Origin: Diadema setosum
Lineage: Eukaryota > Echinodermata > Echinoidea > Diadematoida > Diadematidae
DNA length: 64,000 nucleotides
Direction: 5' to 3'
Assembly: GCA_033980235.1 (NCBI GenBank)
Contig: CM067066.1
Coordinates: forward strand, 34,201,180 to 34,265,179
The position numbers and the translations under genes were made by a program. A model generated the notes under the pieces. That model did no database searches. It saw nothing but the letters and a program-made list of their open reading frames with translations, and had not been told where the DNA came from. Shown in pieces: positions 1 through 13,300 of this stretch (the first letter of the stretch is position 1; each line of letters opens with the position of its first letter).

Positions 1-2488
1 GGATCAGCAATCGAGGAAATAACACCCTTAAGTATAAAATTATCTATCTCATCATAACCAGAACTTCGTTTGTTCTCAAAAGAGGAAACTATATCAATAA
101 TTTCAAATCTATTAGTCGGTGTAAAAAATATGGAATCAGAGTTGCGCTGGCCTAAAAATTCAGTAAAATGAGTTTCTGTTGCAGGAATAGTTTGAGCATA
201 GTTTTCACCTATTTCTGAAAAATAGGAATTAAAAAAATTTGCAATATGAAGAGAATCATTAATCAATTCATCATTCATTTTAATTTTGTCAATGTCAGAG
301 TTTTTACTCGGAATATTCATGGCCTGTTTTAGAACTTTCCAAGTATTTTTCATATCAAACCTATATCTCGAGAATTGCTTAAAGTAATATTTTTTCTTTT
401 CAGAACGTAAAATCATTGTTAAAGTATTTTTGTATGATGTATATCTATTCTTCGATCGCTCAGTTTTTTCCAACTTATATTTATAATACAAACGATTTTT
501 CCTATTAAGTGAACGAAGGATTGATTTTGAAATCCAAGGTAACCTGGGTGTTTTTTTGTAATCTGTTCTATTTTTTTGTTTTGGAATTACATCATCTAAA
601 TGATGATTGAATATTTCCATAAAATTATGAAAAGATATATTGATATCATCGCTGTCAAACACTCTTGACCAGTCAACATTCTCGAGAGCCACATCAAAAC
701 TAGCTAACTTTTCGGGTGAAACTCTACGACTAAACAAAGGAAATGAAGGAGGTTTAACCCTAACTAGGCCGGGCTATTTAGGTAGTTGATAGAGCCGGGG
801 GGGGGCCTCCCAGGCCCCCCCCTCCAGATCTCGGCCGTCGACCGCGCGATCGCGACGAAAATTGGCACACACATTGCCTATGGTGTAATCTAAAATACCA
901 TGAAGTTAATTTTTCAAAAAAATCATCATTTATGCTAAATAATGCTAATTTATGCATGATGATGCATAAAATCAGACTATTTGGTATAAATCACCAAAAA
1001 AAGCTCAAAACAGGCACATTTTTGTGTAAATATTCTTTTTAGCGTCCTTAGCAAATGTAATAAAAAAAAATTGTGATATCAGAAAAAATTCTTAAGTATT
1101 TTATTGTTTTTTTGAATTTCTTATGTATTTCTTTGTTTTTTCGACTTTTTGTTTTTCATTGTTTTTTCAATGAAATTCGTCCGCGACATCGCTCCAAACA
1201 AGAAAATATGTTATTCATTGATTTTAATCAATAAAACACCAAAATAATCATGCTTTTATGAAATTTGCCAGTAAGCACAGTTTGCATTGAAATTGTACAC
1301 GAATTAACGTTTTTGAGCAATTTTTGGTCTGACATGCATGTACATATTTATGCATAACTTCGGAACCGCGCTCCCGGGCGTCGCAAATTTGGTGTCAAAA
1401 GATGCGGGAGACTTGAAAGAAAAAAGTCATGAAAAGTCGCGGCGATAGCTTTTTGCGATTACGATACATCGCGCGGAACGTCGAGGGGGGGGGGCCTCGG
1501 AGGCCCCCCCCCCCCCCCCCCCCGGCCTAGTTAGGGTTAATATTAGATGAAATTTTAAGAGTAAAATAAGTCATTATTGGAAAATGATCAGTCATATCTG
1601 AAAGAATTATGAAAGAATCGGGGAGGGGTAGAATATTACAAAAAAGGTTATCAATGAGGGTGGCAGAACGATCTGTAATACGTGTGGGTTTGGAAATGAG
1701 CGGAAGAAAGGATGAGGATAGAAGTGTGTGAAGAAAATCACTAGAGATATTATCATGCTCAGATTTCAGCAAATCAATATTGAAATCGCCGAGTAAAAAG
1801 CAATCCTTATTTCGGAAAACGTGTGAATTTGCCAAATCTGAATAATAGGTTAAAAAATCATTAGCGTTTGAATTAGGAGGTCTGTATACAATGCCTAACA
1901 TAAGATTTTTACATCCTGGGATGAGAATTTCTATAAACAAAGATTCAACCGTTTCGTCCATTCTAGAAATATCTTGATGGACAATAGTTTCAAAGGAACA
2001 TGATATGTACAATGCAACACCCCCACCATTCTTATCAGGCCTATTATTAACAAATAAATCGTAACCATCAATTGCAAAGGAATTTTCTGCATTAGAAGTT
2101 AACCATGTTTCACTTAATCCAATAACCGATAACGATTGACTTTCATCAGATTCTAATAAGTACTTTAAATCATCAAAATGTTTATTTAAACTCCTAATAT
2201 TTAAGTGTAACAAAGAAAACGTATCCTCAGAGAAGTTATGAATCATATCCTTGTATTGATTTACTGTAATATAATTGCATAACATATTTTCAGTGAAATC
2301 ATTACTAAAATCATGAGGCAATTCATTTGCTCCTGTATTCAGGGTATCAGTAACAAAATCATCATAGGGGTGGTTCCTGTACTGGTTAGCCCACTAACTG
2401 GGTCAGAGTCTAACCTAGTGTTCCTAAACAATTCAAAAAAGTCATCATTCGATACGGAATAAAATGGAGCATTAAAAAAATTAGCCAT
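1..2488 (-). pseudogene. Retrotransposon ORF2: endonuclease and EN-RT linker, interrupted
   Basis: Endonuclease motifs in order: NIRSLNKH near the N terminus, GLSETWL (metal-binding Glu), GGGVALY, GIVYRPPNSN, LLGDFNIDLL (Asp/Asn catalytic pair) and SDMTDHFPI (terminal Asp-His). The protein probably starts at the ATG at 2486-2488 (MANFFNAPF...). That frame runs to a TGA at 2339-2341, while the endonuclease frame is open upstream of its first Met, so one base has been gained or lost between them. After the endonuclease the frame stops inside the inserted element at 758-1536. Past that element the frame is open again from 753 to 1, with linker motifs such as TWKVLKQAMN and KRSSGYDEIDNF. Full-length ORF2 of this type carries RT next, which is outside the window. 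Confidence 0.85.
754..1540. mobile_element. piggyBac-like non-autonomous element, copy 1 (TTAA flanks included)
   Basis: A 779-bp insert (758-1536) is bounded by TTAA at 754-757 and 1537-1540. The ends are inverted, CCCTAACTAGGCC at the left and its complement at the right. A G-run/C-run hairpin lies just inside each end (about 797-825 and 1484-1523). It has no coding capacity. TTAA duplication with ends starting CCCTA is typical of piggyBac transposons. Removing the insert with one TTAA rejoins the surrounding retrotransposon frame, which supports the boundaries. It is clearly diverged from copies 2 and 3 but shares the internal AGATCTCGGCCGT and CCCCGGGCGTC blocks. Confidence 0.85.
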
Positions 2489-3006
2489 GATTAAAGGTAC
2501 GAGACGAGATTATAAAAGTCTGCGATGTCAACAAAACTAGTATGTCGTAAATAAGTGGATGATACAAGAAAATAACCAGTCGCCAGAAAGAGGCAAAACA
2601 CTGGAGTAATCTACAAGTATAAATGGCGTCAAAATCACGATAAGCAGGAGATCGCTGAGGAGAAGAACGTGAAACGAGAAAGAGCAGAATAAGGTAAGTG
2701 AGAACGTTGAGAAGCATCGTCAGAGAAAGACATAGAACACACACAACACAATAATAAGAATAAATCAAGTGTCTCTGTGGGCTTCCGAAAGAGGAGAATA
2801 GGGATGAGAAGGGAAGTAAAAGAACGAGCTCGACCGGCTGTTGTCGAAATAATGGATGTTTACCTTCAATGGCTTTGAATTGTAGAGATTACACCACCTT
2901 GACCATAACACATATTAAAGATACATCTGTGTTGGGTTCATGCTAGTTTCATATCATCTCGGGGAGTTGTTAGATTTTTGATCTACCCGTTCTTGTGCTT
3001 CATCAG

Positions 3007-3096
3007 ATCTGCCACGCCACGGTCACTGCGAAATGACGTACTGCCGAGATATGGTCACAGCCTGCTTGAGGAGGCCAGGGCGGAGAACCAGAGATT
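3007..3096 (+). CDS. RPGRIP1L: RPGRIP1L exon a (first in window)
   Basis: The first base completes a codon begun in an upstream exon; the frame then reads ...[19 protein letters not shown] and ends with two bases of a Leu codon. Acceptor CATCAG and donor GTGAGT flank it. [11 protein letters not shown] matches the family segment that opens the main coiled coil. Confidence 0.9.
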
Positions 3097-6000
3097 GTGA
3101 GTTTCTTGTCACTTGTGTGTCTTGCACTTTGTGTTTCCACAATGAAAAGTTCAAAGAATCACAATCTTGAATATCAAAGTCCCAGTGTGAATATGAAAAA
3201 TAATCAGAAAAGACATTGCCATACAAATTTTGCTTGTCTTATGAATGATATGCTTATATTTCTTGCTTTCCTTTCAAAGTGATAGTTTATTCTATTTGCT
3301 GTGTCCTGATTCTGTCGTCTTGTGTGATTTGCAGCTGCTTATTCAAATGGAACATTGATGCTTTCTAGAATATACAAATTCACCTTTTTGATGAATGGAT
3401 AGCTAACTGCCTTTAAAAAAAAAGAAAAAAAGATCTATACTGGAAGTCAATTTTTATAGAATGTTGATGTCAATGAGTATGACTGGTCAGCCTTATGTCT
3501 TTGTGAAAGATGTCAATATTATTTAGAGATATGCTGTGAATAATTCACATTAAATTCTATGTATTTTGTGCATCTACAATAAATATCAGTATGTGTGCGC
3601 TGAAAGTGGCAGCCTGTCTGAAATGCTGCCCATGAGATGGAGTGATCATGAGCCCTCTATGGGTGAGAATTTGATTCCAAGGATCAGGTTCATAGCATGT
3701 AGTGCATTTTGTTTCCACTTTGGTAAATACTCTCTGCAAACTTCTCAGTTTGTAAACTGGTGGTGAATGGCCTTTTTTTTTAATCCTCCCTTTTTCTTCA
3801 TAGGAATGAAATCCTGGGAGACATGCAAGAACAGATATCGTATTTGGAGCAGGAAAAAGAAATGCTTCAGGAACAGGTGAGAAAAGATGCAAATAGAGCA
3901 GTCTTCTAAATCAACATATGTTTGTGATTGCCTATAAAAGAAAAAAGAGAGAATGGTTCTGACGATTGCAGGAAACTGTATGTGCAGTTATCATTTGACA
4001 CACATCAAATGTTTTACCTGTTTGGGTTTAACCTTCCCTTTTAGTTCTACATTATGTTAAGAATTTAAAGCTGTGTTCGTTGTTGTTTAAAGTCATTTTC
4101 ATTTGAATTCCCACATAGTTACTGCCAAGCATATATTGTAGTCTTGAACTGAACCCTAGGCATACTTGGAAGAGATATGTGTCTCATTCTTGAAAGTAGA
4201 GACTGTTATCTACTTTGATACCAGTAACCAGTGATCATGCTCTGTATTCACACATGAGTACTTGGATCGAGCAGTGATAATACCTGTATATCTAAGAATG
4301 AAAGATATAGAGATGCTATGAAAGCAGTTTTTATGGCAATCTGATGGATCATTTTTCATGTCTGCTCCTGTAGAAACTGCAGTTGTTGTGCTATATTTAC
4401 ACCAAAAGCAAACCTCTTAATGAAATGGTCTCCTGTAGTATGGAATGAAGCTCCTTTTGGCATACATACAGTGGAATTTGTGGTGATGAGTGTGCGTCAG
4501 GGGGTGTCAGCAAATTTTGCATGCACATAGACTATAATTGTGTCAGTGTATGTTTATACCTCGGGTGTATTTGTAAATGTGGTTTAATTCCATGCACTAT
4601 GACAATGATACACCTGCTTGCTATGAAGAGCCAAAAACTTCTGTGGTCATTGAATTGATCTTGCAAGCTGCACATGATATGATCAAAAAACTGTAATGAC
4701 TGAGCCATTTTACATATACATATTATGTGCAGTTAGTGGAATATTTTTCCTCTGTTCAAAATGACAAAGAAGGGGAAAGACAGAAAATGGTCTATAGTAT
4801 GATTGCATCCATTTTTGCAGTGACAATGAGTGTATACAATCATATAATTGCTTGTAGATATGCACCTAAAGAAAGGCGTGGTGAAACTGAAGTAAGAGGA
4901 TAATTACGAGACTGAAACTTAAAATATTGTTTATTCTCAAGATGATTGTTGGTATGGGATAGTGATCTATACATCATTCTATGTCATTGTGCCTGTCATT
5001 GATTACTTTTGTATGTTGAAGTGTGGAGTATATGTGTACTGTTTGAACGGTCAAGCTTGATGCAGTAACTAAAATTAAATGCTAAATCTTTGTTAGTATT
5101 TATCTTCACCTGCCTTGTGCATGTCATACCTATACAGTGAGACATTAGTCTGTAGGACCACTTGCAGAGCTTCCAAGCAATGTGCTTTTTGTATGCATTT
5201 GCTTCACCCAACATAAGGAAATATGATTTTGAAAAGAAGAGCTTTGTTTTTCTGAAATTTGACTTAGCTACTCCAGTACTACTGTAAACGCGGATATTTT
5301 TGAGATGTCAAAATTTTTGCATGTTTCGCACAACCAGAAACTAGTGCGAAAATTAAAGCATGCGAGTGTTTTTGCTTGCAATATGTTCCAGTATTGATGT
5401 CTTGACTTTGCGGAATTAAAAACATGCCTGTCCAAGTGCGAAAATTACTCTCGAGAAAATATTCACTTTTACATTAGCACAATTTGTAATTTTCATTGAA
5501 TTATTCAAAGAGGATTGCCTTTCACTCCTGCACAAATAATGGTAATACCAATCATGCTCTTTCACTTGCAGATCAGAATCAAGGAGCTTGACCACGAGGA
5601 AGTGCTTTTGAGGTTGAAAGAGCAAATGTCAGCGGGTCAAAGGTCAGAATGCTAGATGAATCATGCAAGCAATCCTTTTTTTTTTATGGTGTGCATATTG
5701 TGCATAATGTGCATATTTGTTGTTGCCTCATGTGTTATAACGTGAGATGTTTTCAACGACTGTGCACAGCGAGGCTCTCATTTTTGGTTATTTTTTTTTT
5801 AGACTCCCTGGAATAAGAAATGGAGCTCACCAAGTACAAATGATTGCTGACGTATAGTATAGTCACACATTTTACATTTGATATATTGTGTTGAAGTCAA
5901 GTTTTGCAATTCTTTATGATACTGGACCGAGGTTCTTCTTGTAGTATGTGCTGTGAAATGAAAAAAAAATGATATGAAATATCAAACAAAGTTTGCTCAA

Positions 6001-9000
6001 TTCTTGTGCTGATCATGAAATTTTCAGGAAATGTAAAGACTTTCCTCATGTCTGCAATCAGCAAAGAAAAAAAGGACAATAATTACTCTTCCAGGTAGTT
6101 TCCCCTTTAAAACAGAAATCATTTATGGTAATGAAGCAGTTATTATACTGCAATAATCTAGCATATCATATGCATTAGCACTTAGCATAATTTATTTGGG
6201 GTTGTTTTGGTCTTCAGAAGGACTTGCATAATTGAGCTTTTCTTTTGGCTTTGTGTGACTCTGCAGTGCCTTTGGTGTATAAGCTGCAAAAAAAAATTCA
6301 AAATAGGCAAATAGAGTATCTTTGTGTAGTAAATACTTAGTGTAGAATTTCATAGAATTATGATTGTTTCTGCTCTCTGCACCTCAGTTTAGTACTTAGT
6401 GTCATGTTACTTCCCCCTATTTCTGCCATTGACTTCTTTTTGCTCTGAGATGTTAATTGCAAAGAAATCTCATGAGATGCTTCTCGACTTGAGCTGGTCG
6501 TTACTTGTTAGTTTGTTGTTAATATTTCACAAATAGGGATATGTGACTATTTTGCGAGTGGTTGAAGGTACTGTTAACCATTGGGAGTAGTGATTTAAAA
6601 AAATGTTTGAGTTATCACATTTAATGCATATGTGTCAGACAGTTGTATCACAAAACATCCTACCATATAAAAATTTTGCAATAAAGCCTAAAATATAAAG
6701 AGATATCACTATATTTCTCAATAAACCATAACTGTAGACAGTTTATTATAGAAACAATTTTGTTTTAACTATTGTTCACATTTCGTAGATTTAACAATAC
6801 CTATCATTGATAATACTGATTAACAGTTTTACATTGGTTTTTATCCCTAACTCACATTTTAGAACTATTTTTAAGCACTGAAGCTAGGTTTTTGTTTCAT
6901 CTGCAAATGGTAAATAATGCCTTTAAACTTCCGATCGACAACCGTGGTGATGAATGAGAAATGTTACACTGTTCGCAGAAGAAAAATGAGTGATTTTCTG
7001 CCTTGAAGATAATATTTGATGCATTTGTGTCTCAAATAGGAGGCAATATTTTCTCAAGTTGCTGATTTCATAAATTTCAGGTGGTTTTCAAAATTTGCAG
7101 AAATAAAAACACTGCAAAATATACCATGTATACAGTACCTTCATCCCCGTTCAAGATTGTAAATGCCATATTTTCTCAGTAAGAACTATAAAGACATTAC
7201 AGTGTATCCAGTGTATTACAGCTCCAGTATAGAGAGATACAACTGAGGTGATAATTGCTGTAAGTTCGAGTTTGTGTTGGTGGTGATGCTATGAGTGTAA
7301 AATCCTCATAAAGTTTAAATTCCCTTTGGTTCACCAGTTTCAATAAAAGAAAGCATTTTAAGAATGTTATTCTGCTCTAAAAGCTGCTTTCACAAAGAAA
7401 GATACTAGTACAATGTAGTTTTGTAATTTGTTTTTTTTATATAGGTGTTCATAAAAATTATTTTCAGATAATTGCTCAACATGGAAATTAGTCATACGAA
7501 AAGTTTTGCCTTGAAGAGACGAATGATAGTCATTACCATTATTTTGTCAAAACCCTTGCTTTAAACCTTTGTGCTGTATGAAGTGTTCTCTTAATATAAA
7601 ATACAGAATATATGACAAGTAAGTGATGTGCCAAAATCGTGTGCAGGGTTGAACACCCTTGGGGTGGTCTGTTGAGAAGCAAATTTGGCCTACAGTAGTG
7701 TTCCAACCTCTTGCTGTGCGCCAAAGCAGCTTCACACTTGAATGATATGATGTGTTGTGAACTGACAGAACACAATCATAACCTGTGATGATTTGTATTG
7801 TTGGCAGACAAAATGATCATTTTTTTTTTTCTTTCTTGGCTGTAAGATATAGTGAAGTTTCGAAGTTGTCGTTTGCTTTTCTTTGATGGAAGTTGAATGA
7901 CTATCCTGTAGACGATTTTTCCATGCCCTCTTCTTCTGCAATCTCTCCCTCTTTATATCTTTTCCACTGATTCTGTGGTTCTATTCTATTTCTGTCCTCT
8001 CCTATCAATCACTCAGTCAGTCTGTCTCTCTTTCAGTCTTTGTCTGTCTGTCTATCTGTCTGTCTGTCTGTGTCTTTGTCTCTACAAGCTTTCTCACTCT
8101 CTGCATAGATCTCTGCCTCTGTCTTACTTTTCCTCAGCTGCAGTTTCCTTTTCTCCAATGTCTCATAAGTTTATCCTCCTGTTGAATTGCTTCTGTTTGG
8201 TTGTTTAATTTGTTTGTCTGGATCTCTGTCAGATCTCTCTCTCTCACTCTGACTGCTTGTTTCTTTTGATTAATGTATTTGCATGGATTCTTCCCCTTTG
8301 AATCAAACTGTAACTGTTAATTGCATTCTGTCGTTCCTTCTGCATTGAATGTATGCCTTCAGACACACCGCCAAGTAAGTATGACGATTTCTGTTTTTTT
8401 TCCCCCATCAATATTTTCTCTGTGTGGATGATTGAGCACTATCTATCTGAATGCTAGTCCCTAATGTGAAGCACGCTTTGTTGTAATGGGATGGAGCACC
8501 GTGACAGGGGATTTCCCCATCTTCTTGCTGCATCACCCCCTGACTGCACCATTAAATCGCTCTAAAGTCTCAATCTGGCTCATCTGTCATACTAATCATG
8601 TACAGCCTTAATGCTGCAGTGGATCTTGCACATCATATTCTTGGGTTTTGGTGAACTGGTTGCTCCTCCCACCACTTTTGTTTTCGTTTTTCATTTCCTT
8701 TCCAAGATTTTTTTTTTTAAATTATAAATAAAGTATTGAATTAAAAAAAAAAGCAATGTGGATATGTCTATTGTGGCAGGTCTTATCGTAATATTATTTT
8801 TATTTTTTATTTTTTTTACTTGTGAATTCACTGACTAGTCATTCAGCTCTGATTTTATATTTTTTGAGCTCTGACAAACCAATATGATTTTTCTCCTTAA
8901 ATTAAAAAAAAAAGAAAAAAAGAAAATGAAACACTGCATTCCATATGAAAGTAATGCAAATTATATAAACTCATAATTTACTGAAAACTGGTCCCTCATT

Positions 9001-10291
9001 GTTGAAAGTCAACATTCGCTGGGCTGCATAAAAAAGAGGCTGCAAATTTAATTCGTAATTACTGCTCACCTGTGTGTAAAGTTGACAAGCAAACCTGCTA
9101 AAGTTAACTTCCCATAGAGGACAATGCCTCTTCTTCTTAGCTTCTCATAATCCTTGTACAATGTGAAAATATCAGTGTACCCTTGTCCTGTACTTGTCCT
9201 GCAGTGCAATTGTCGTCATTTGACCACCATGTGGGTGTACATGATAGTCTGAGCACCAAGCGTACTGGGATACTGAAAGAAAAAAAAAAATTGTTGTGAG
9301 ATATAGTATGAGGCAGACTTGGACAAACTGACCCATGTGTAGATATTCACTACGCTCCCTATATTATAAAATACATGCGGGAGAATGAGAGAGGATGTCA
9401 CATAACTTTGTTCATTGTTATCATACAAATTTTACCCCAGCAGGAATGTCTGTTCTTATTTACTCACGCTTTTAGACAAATCTACATACATATGCACTCT
9501 TTACATGGGTTGAAAACTGTTGTGCTGGAAGGAACTACCATGTAATGAAATATTTTATGTGGATATAAGCAATGCACATTTATGTATGCTTGTTTGTGGG
9601 ATTTTATTTTTTATTTTATTTTTTTCGTTGAGTGTATTTTTGTTTGGTTGTGTTCACTTTTTAGGGGTCATGGCACTTCATGGATCATAGGGAAGGCTTG
9701 CTTTTAAATGCATTATCAAGATTTTATTTGTGTGTCTTTGTTAAAAAATGTCGACTAATGAAAAAGCAAGGTGTATTAACAAAGCTGATGACCTAGATAT
9801 CTTGTCCCTGTACGAAGTTAGCCCGAAGCTGCATGTGTGTATACAGCTGCTTGGTAACAAGTAGTTTTACTTCCGGCAGTTAAGTGTCACCAGACAGTCA
9901 GCCCAGTAAAACAGCTAATCAATTGTAGAGCGCATACAGTTTATACTAATGTCGCACATGTACATAGACAGTTCATTACCTCTGTGATTGCATGCCCCCA
10001 ACAAAGCAAGAATAAAACGACAACACCAAGAAAAAAAAAACAAAGAAAAAATGTATTCTGCATGCTGTATTGGATAGCTTAAAAACATTTTGTTTGTGTT
10101 TTTTTTCAGGAAATGCCTGCATGAAAGATGTTTGAATATTTACTCTAATCAAAGCATGTTTATCCTCTGAATGAGAAGATAGAATACTTTCAGCTTCAGC
10201 TTGTAAACAAATCTCTTTGAATCCTCTTCCTCTTCATTCTTTGTACAATAGCATGCAGATGGCATGTTGAAAAAGGGTACAAACATTTGTC

Positions 10292-10327
<36 letters not shown>

Positions 10328-13300
10328 TCATGTAGTTGTGTTTATAGAGGCACATTTGGTTCTGGTTTTGGTTTTTTTTTTGCCTGTCTAAAGAAAGAAA
10401 AAAAAAAGAGTATCATTCACAACCCATTTACATCTCTTTATACCCCCGCCAAACGAAGTTTGAAGGGGGTATATAGGAATCAGCGGACGGTTGGGCGGTC
10501 GGGCGGTCGGTCAGGCGGTCGGTCGGTCAGGCGGGCGGTCGGTCGGGCGGTCGGTCCGTTGTAAATCTTGCGTCGCGAACTACTTCCTCAGTTTTCAACC
10601 GATTCCCATAGAACTTGGCACAGATGTGTGCCTTGGGTTGTAGATGTGCAAGACGTATTTTTTGACAGTACCCAAAAGTACGTTGCCATGGTAACGGCAT
10701 ATTATGGGCAAAAATGGGTACAAATCTTGCGTCGCGAACTCCTCCCACAGTTTTTGATCAATTTTTATGAAATTAGGTACAGATGTTCATCTGAACATGT
10801 TAATGTGCAAGACACATATTTCCGCAGTGGCAAAAAGTGCGTTGCCATGGTAACGGCATGTTATTGGTAAAATATAGGGCAAAATGCTTCATGGCAAAAC
10901 TGCTTCATCAGTGTTCTTCCAATTCTCATGGAATTCATATTGAATGTTTGTCTTAGGATATAGATCAGCATGACACATTTCTTGACAGTGACAAAAAGTA
11001 TGTTGCCATGGTAACAGCTCACTTATTATGAGCCAAAATGATGGAAAATTTTGTGTTGCAAACTACTTCCTCAGTTTTTGCCCAGTTTCCATGAAACTTG
11101 GTACAGATGTGTGCCTTTGGTTGTAGATGTGCAAGACGCATTTTTCGACAGCACCCGAAAGTACGTTGCCATGGTAACGGCATATTAATGGCAGAAGATC
11201 AAGGAAAGATCTTGCGTATTTAACTACTTCCTCAGTTTTTTGACCAAAGCTTATGAAATGTTGTTTTGACCAAAGCTTATGAAATGTTGTTTGGCGGGGG
11301 TATAACCAGTCGCTGTAGCGACATTTCTAGTTTTATCAGGAAAAAACATGCCATACAGCATTCCAGAGTATTGATGTATTTTTTGGTCAACATGAGCTTT
11401 TGACATTATCTGAGCACTGTTGCATTGCAAGAGCATTGAGGAGATTGGTTCTGTCATACTCCATTTTGGTATCCACGAGATAGTTGTAATTATAGTACCC
11501 ATGTTAAGTATGAAATGCCTTCTGACTGAACTGGTCCACCTGTGTGCTTCACACAAAATTTAGTCGAAACATTCATTGCTGTGATTGCTAGACAAACAGT
11601 GTATATTACCACACTGTCTCATCAAGATGGTGGGAGTGGATAGCTTTTGTTTTCCTCTGTATGATATGATCATTGACAAACTTATAAAAATGGAGCATTA
11701 TCCCTTTGACTTGGATTTTGTATGTAGTGGTAAACATTGGATATGAGCTGTAACCCTAAATGACCACCACAGCATCCTATTAATGCATTTTTGTAATCTG
11801 TCTGCTGCCCTCTTTGTTGCCTCTTTGGAACGTCCCAGGAGCAACATCCAAGAGAATGTGGACATGATAAAGCTGCAGAGAGAAGTGAAGGAGAAGTCTC
11901 AGAAGCTTGCCGCCCTCGAGGCCCAGTATGCCACTCTCCAGGAGGTGAGCCTGTACTTTTAGGGGTGTGTCCCCCAGCCACGCCCTAATTGTGATTATTT
12001 GCAATAATTATGATCTACCAGAAAGGTAACTTTGATTTGCTGTTTATCATCTGACTGAATAGATTCAGGGTCAACTGTGATTAGGGTTAAAGGTGAAGTC
12101 CACATTGAAGAGATATGCCATGTTTGCATGTTTTTTTCAGAAGCAGGTTTTATTGTGAAATATATTGTTTGATCTCTCCGAGTCGAGCAACACTCTAAGG
12201 AGAAAATCCACCTCAAAAATGAATAAACTGTGAAAGAAAAAAAAAATCCCTACAGAACGTTCCAAAACTGACAAAGGTGGGATGATAACTATAACAAAGA
12301 TAAATGACATTTTGACATTTCTCGACCAGTCCTTATGAATATTCACTTGAGCAAGTTGATGATGTTATACCCTCACATTTTTCCATATATGTTGTATGAA
12401 ATTATGAAAAAAAAATGTTATTTTTAGCTGATACAGATAAAAGTATATTCCATACCAAAATATATCAGCGTTAACATTTCTTCTTCTTTTTATTTTGGGT
12501 AGTTTTAAGGCAAATTTTATATTCATATGGCTGACATAGGAGATTTTTGTAATTTTTGTATATGAAGTATATGAGTAAGAAATTTTGAGAACATGACATT
12601 ATCAACTTGTTGATTTGAGTATTCATAATGACTGGTCAACAAGTGTTTTCCGAAAAAGTTTGAAATTTAAAAATGTCATAACTTGCTTATTTTCTATCTG
12701 CTTTTGATCACTTGTGGACTGTACTGCAGGATTTTTTTTTTTCTCTCTTTTTTGTGTTGTTGAAAGTGATCAACTTTTGGAGTGGATTTCTTCTTTAATA
12801 GGGAAGGGAGGATATAGTTTTACAGAGATTGAAGCGCTGATCAAAGAATTCTAAAGGAGCCAGACTCAGTCAGAGGTCAGAATTAAGTCTAACAGTATTT
12901 TTCCATGGTTGACTATTAAAACTACAATAATGATATCTGTTGATCAGTAAGCTGTTGGTACATACAGTGTTGGACAGTGATGGGGGGAATTTAGGCTGAG
13001 TTTTAGAGGGAGCTGCAAGCATAGAACAGAAAAATTCAAGGATAGTTGAGCTTGGTCACAAATCCAATTAGAAATGTTGCCATGTTTACGTGTTCATTGA
13101 AGTCAATTGCATATGTTCCTGGTGCATACAGAGTCAGACAACGTTGAAGAAAAGTTACGATGCTGTGATGGACGAGCTCGAAGGGCTGAACAACAAGTAC
13201 CAGGGTGAGCAGGCGAGGGCGCTGTCTCTACAGACTCAGCTGAAGCAGGGGTCCACGCTGCAGAGAAACATTGCTGAGGTGAGTATCATCGTACCTAGCT

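Larger units (their letters stand above)
1..2830 (-). mobile_element. Non-LTR retrotransposon (CR1/L2/Jockey-like), 5' portion
   Basis: The - strand carries an apurinic-endonuclease domain followed by the start of the region that leads into reverse transcriptase; the element continues beyond the left edge, so the RT core is not visible. The open frame runs from about 2488 to base 1 except for one apparent single-base frameshift near 2385-2400 and one inserted 779-bp element at 758-1536. Bases 2489-2830 look like the 5' UTR, but the exact 5' end was not identified. The near-intact frame suggests a fairly young copy. Clade assignment is by motif style only; a search of the 1527-2341 translation against retrotransposon databases would settle it. 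Confidence 0.85.
5643..11838 (+). other. RPGRIP1L: Long intron, 6.2 kb
   Basis: No exon required by the protein alignment falls here. It holds a candidate 12-nt micro-exon (8363-8374), a TTAA-flanked repeat copy (6575-6922), a GTCT-rich stretch near 8030-8080, poly-T at about 10298-10321, and a Helitron-like element (10433-11330). The rest shows nothing recognisable. Confidence 0.7.
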
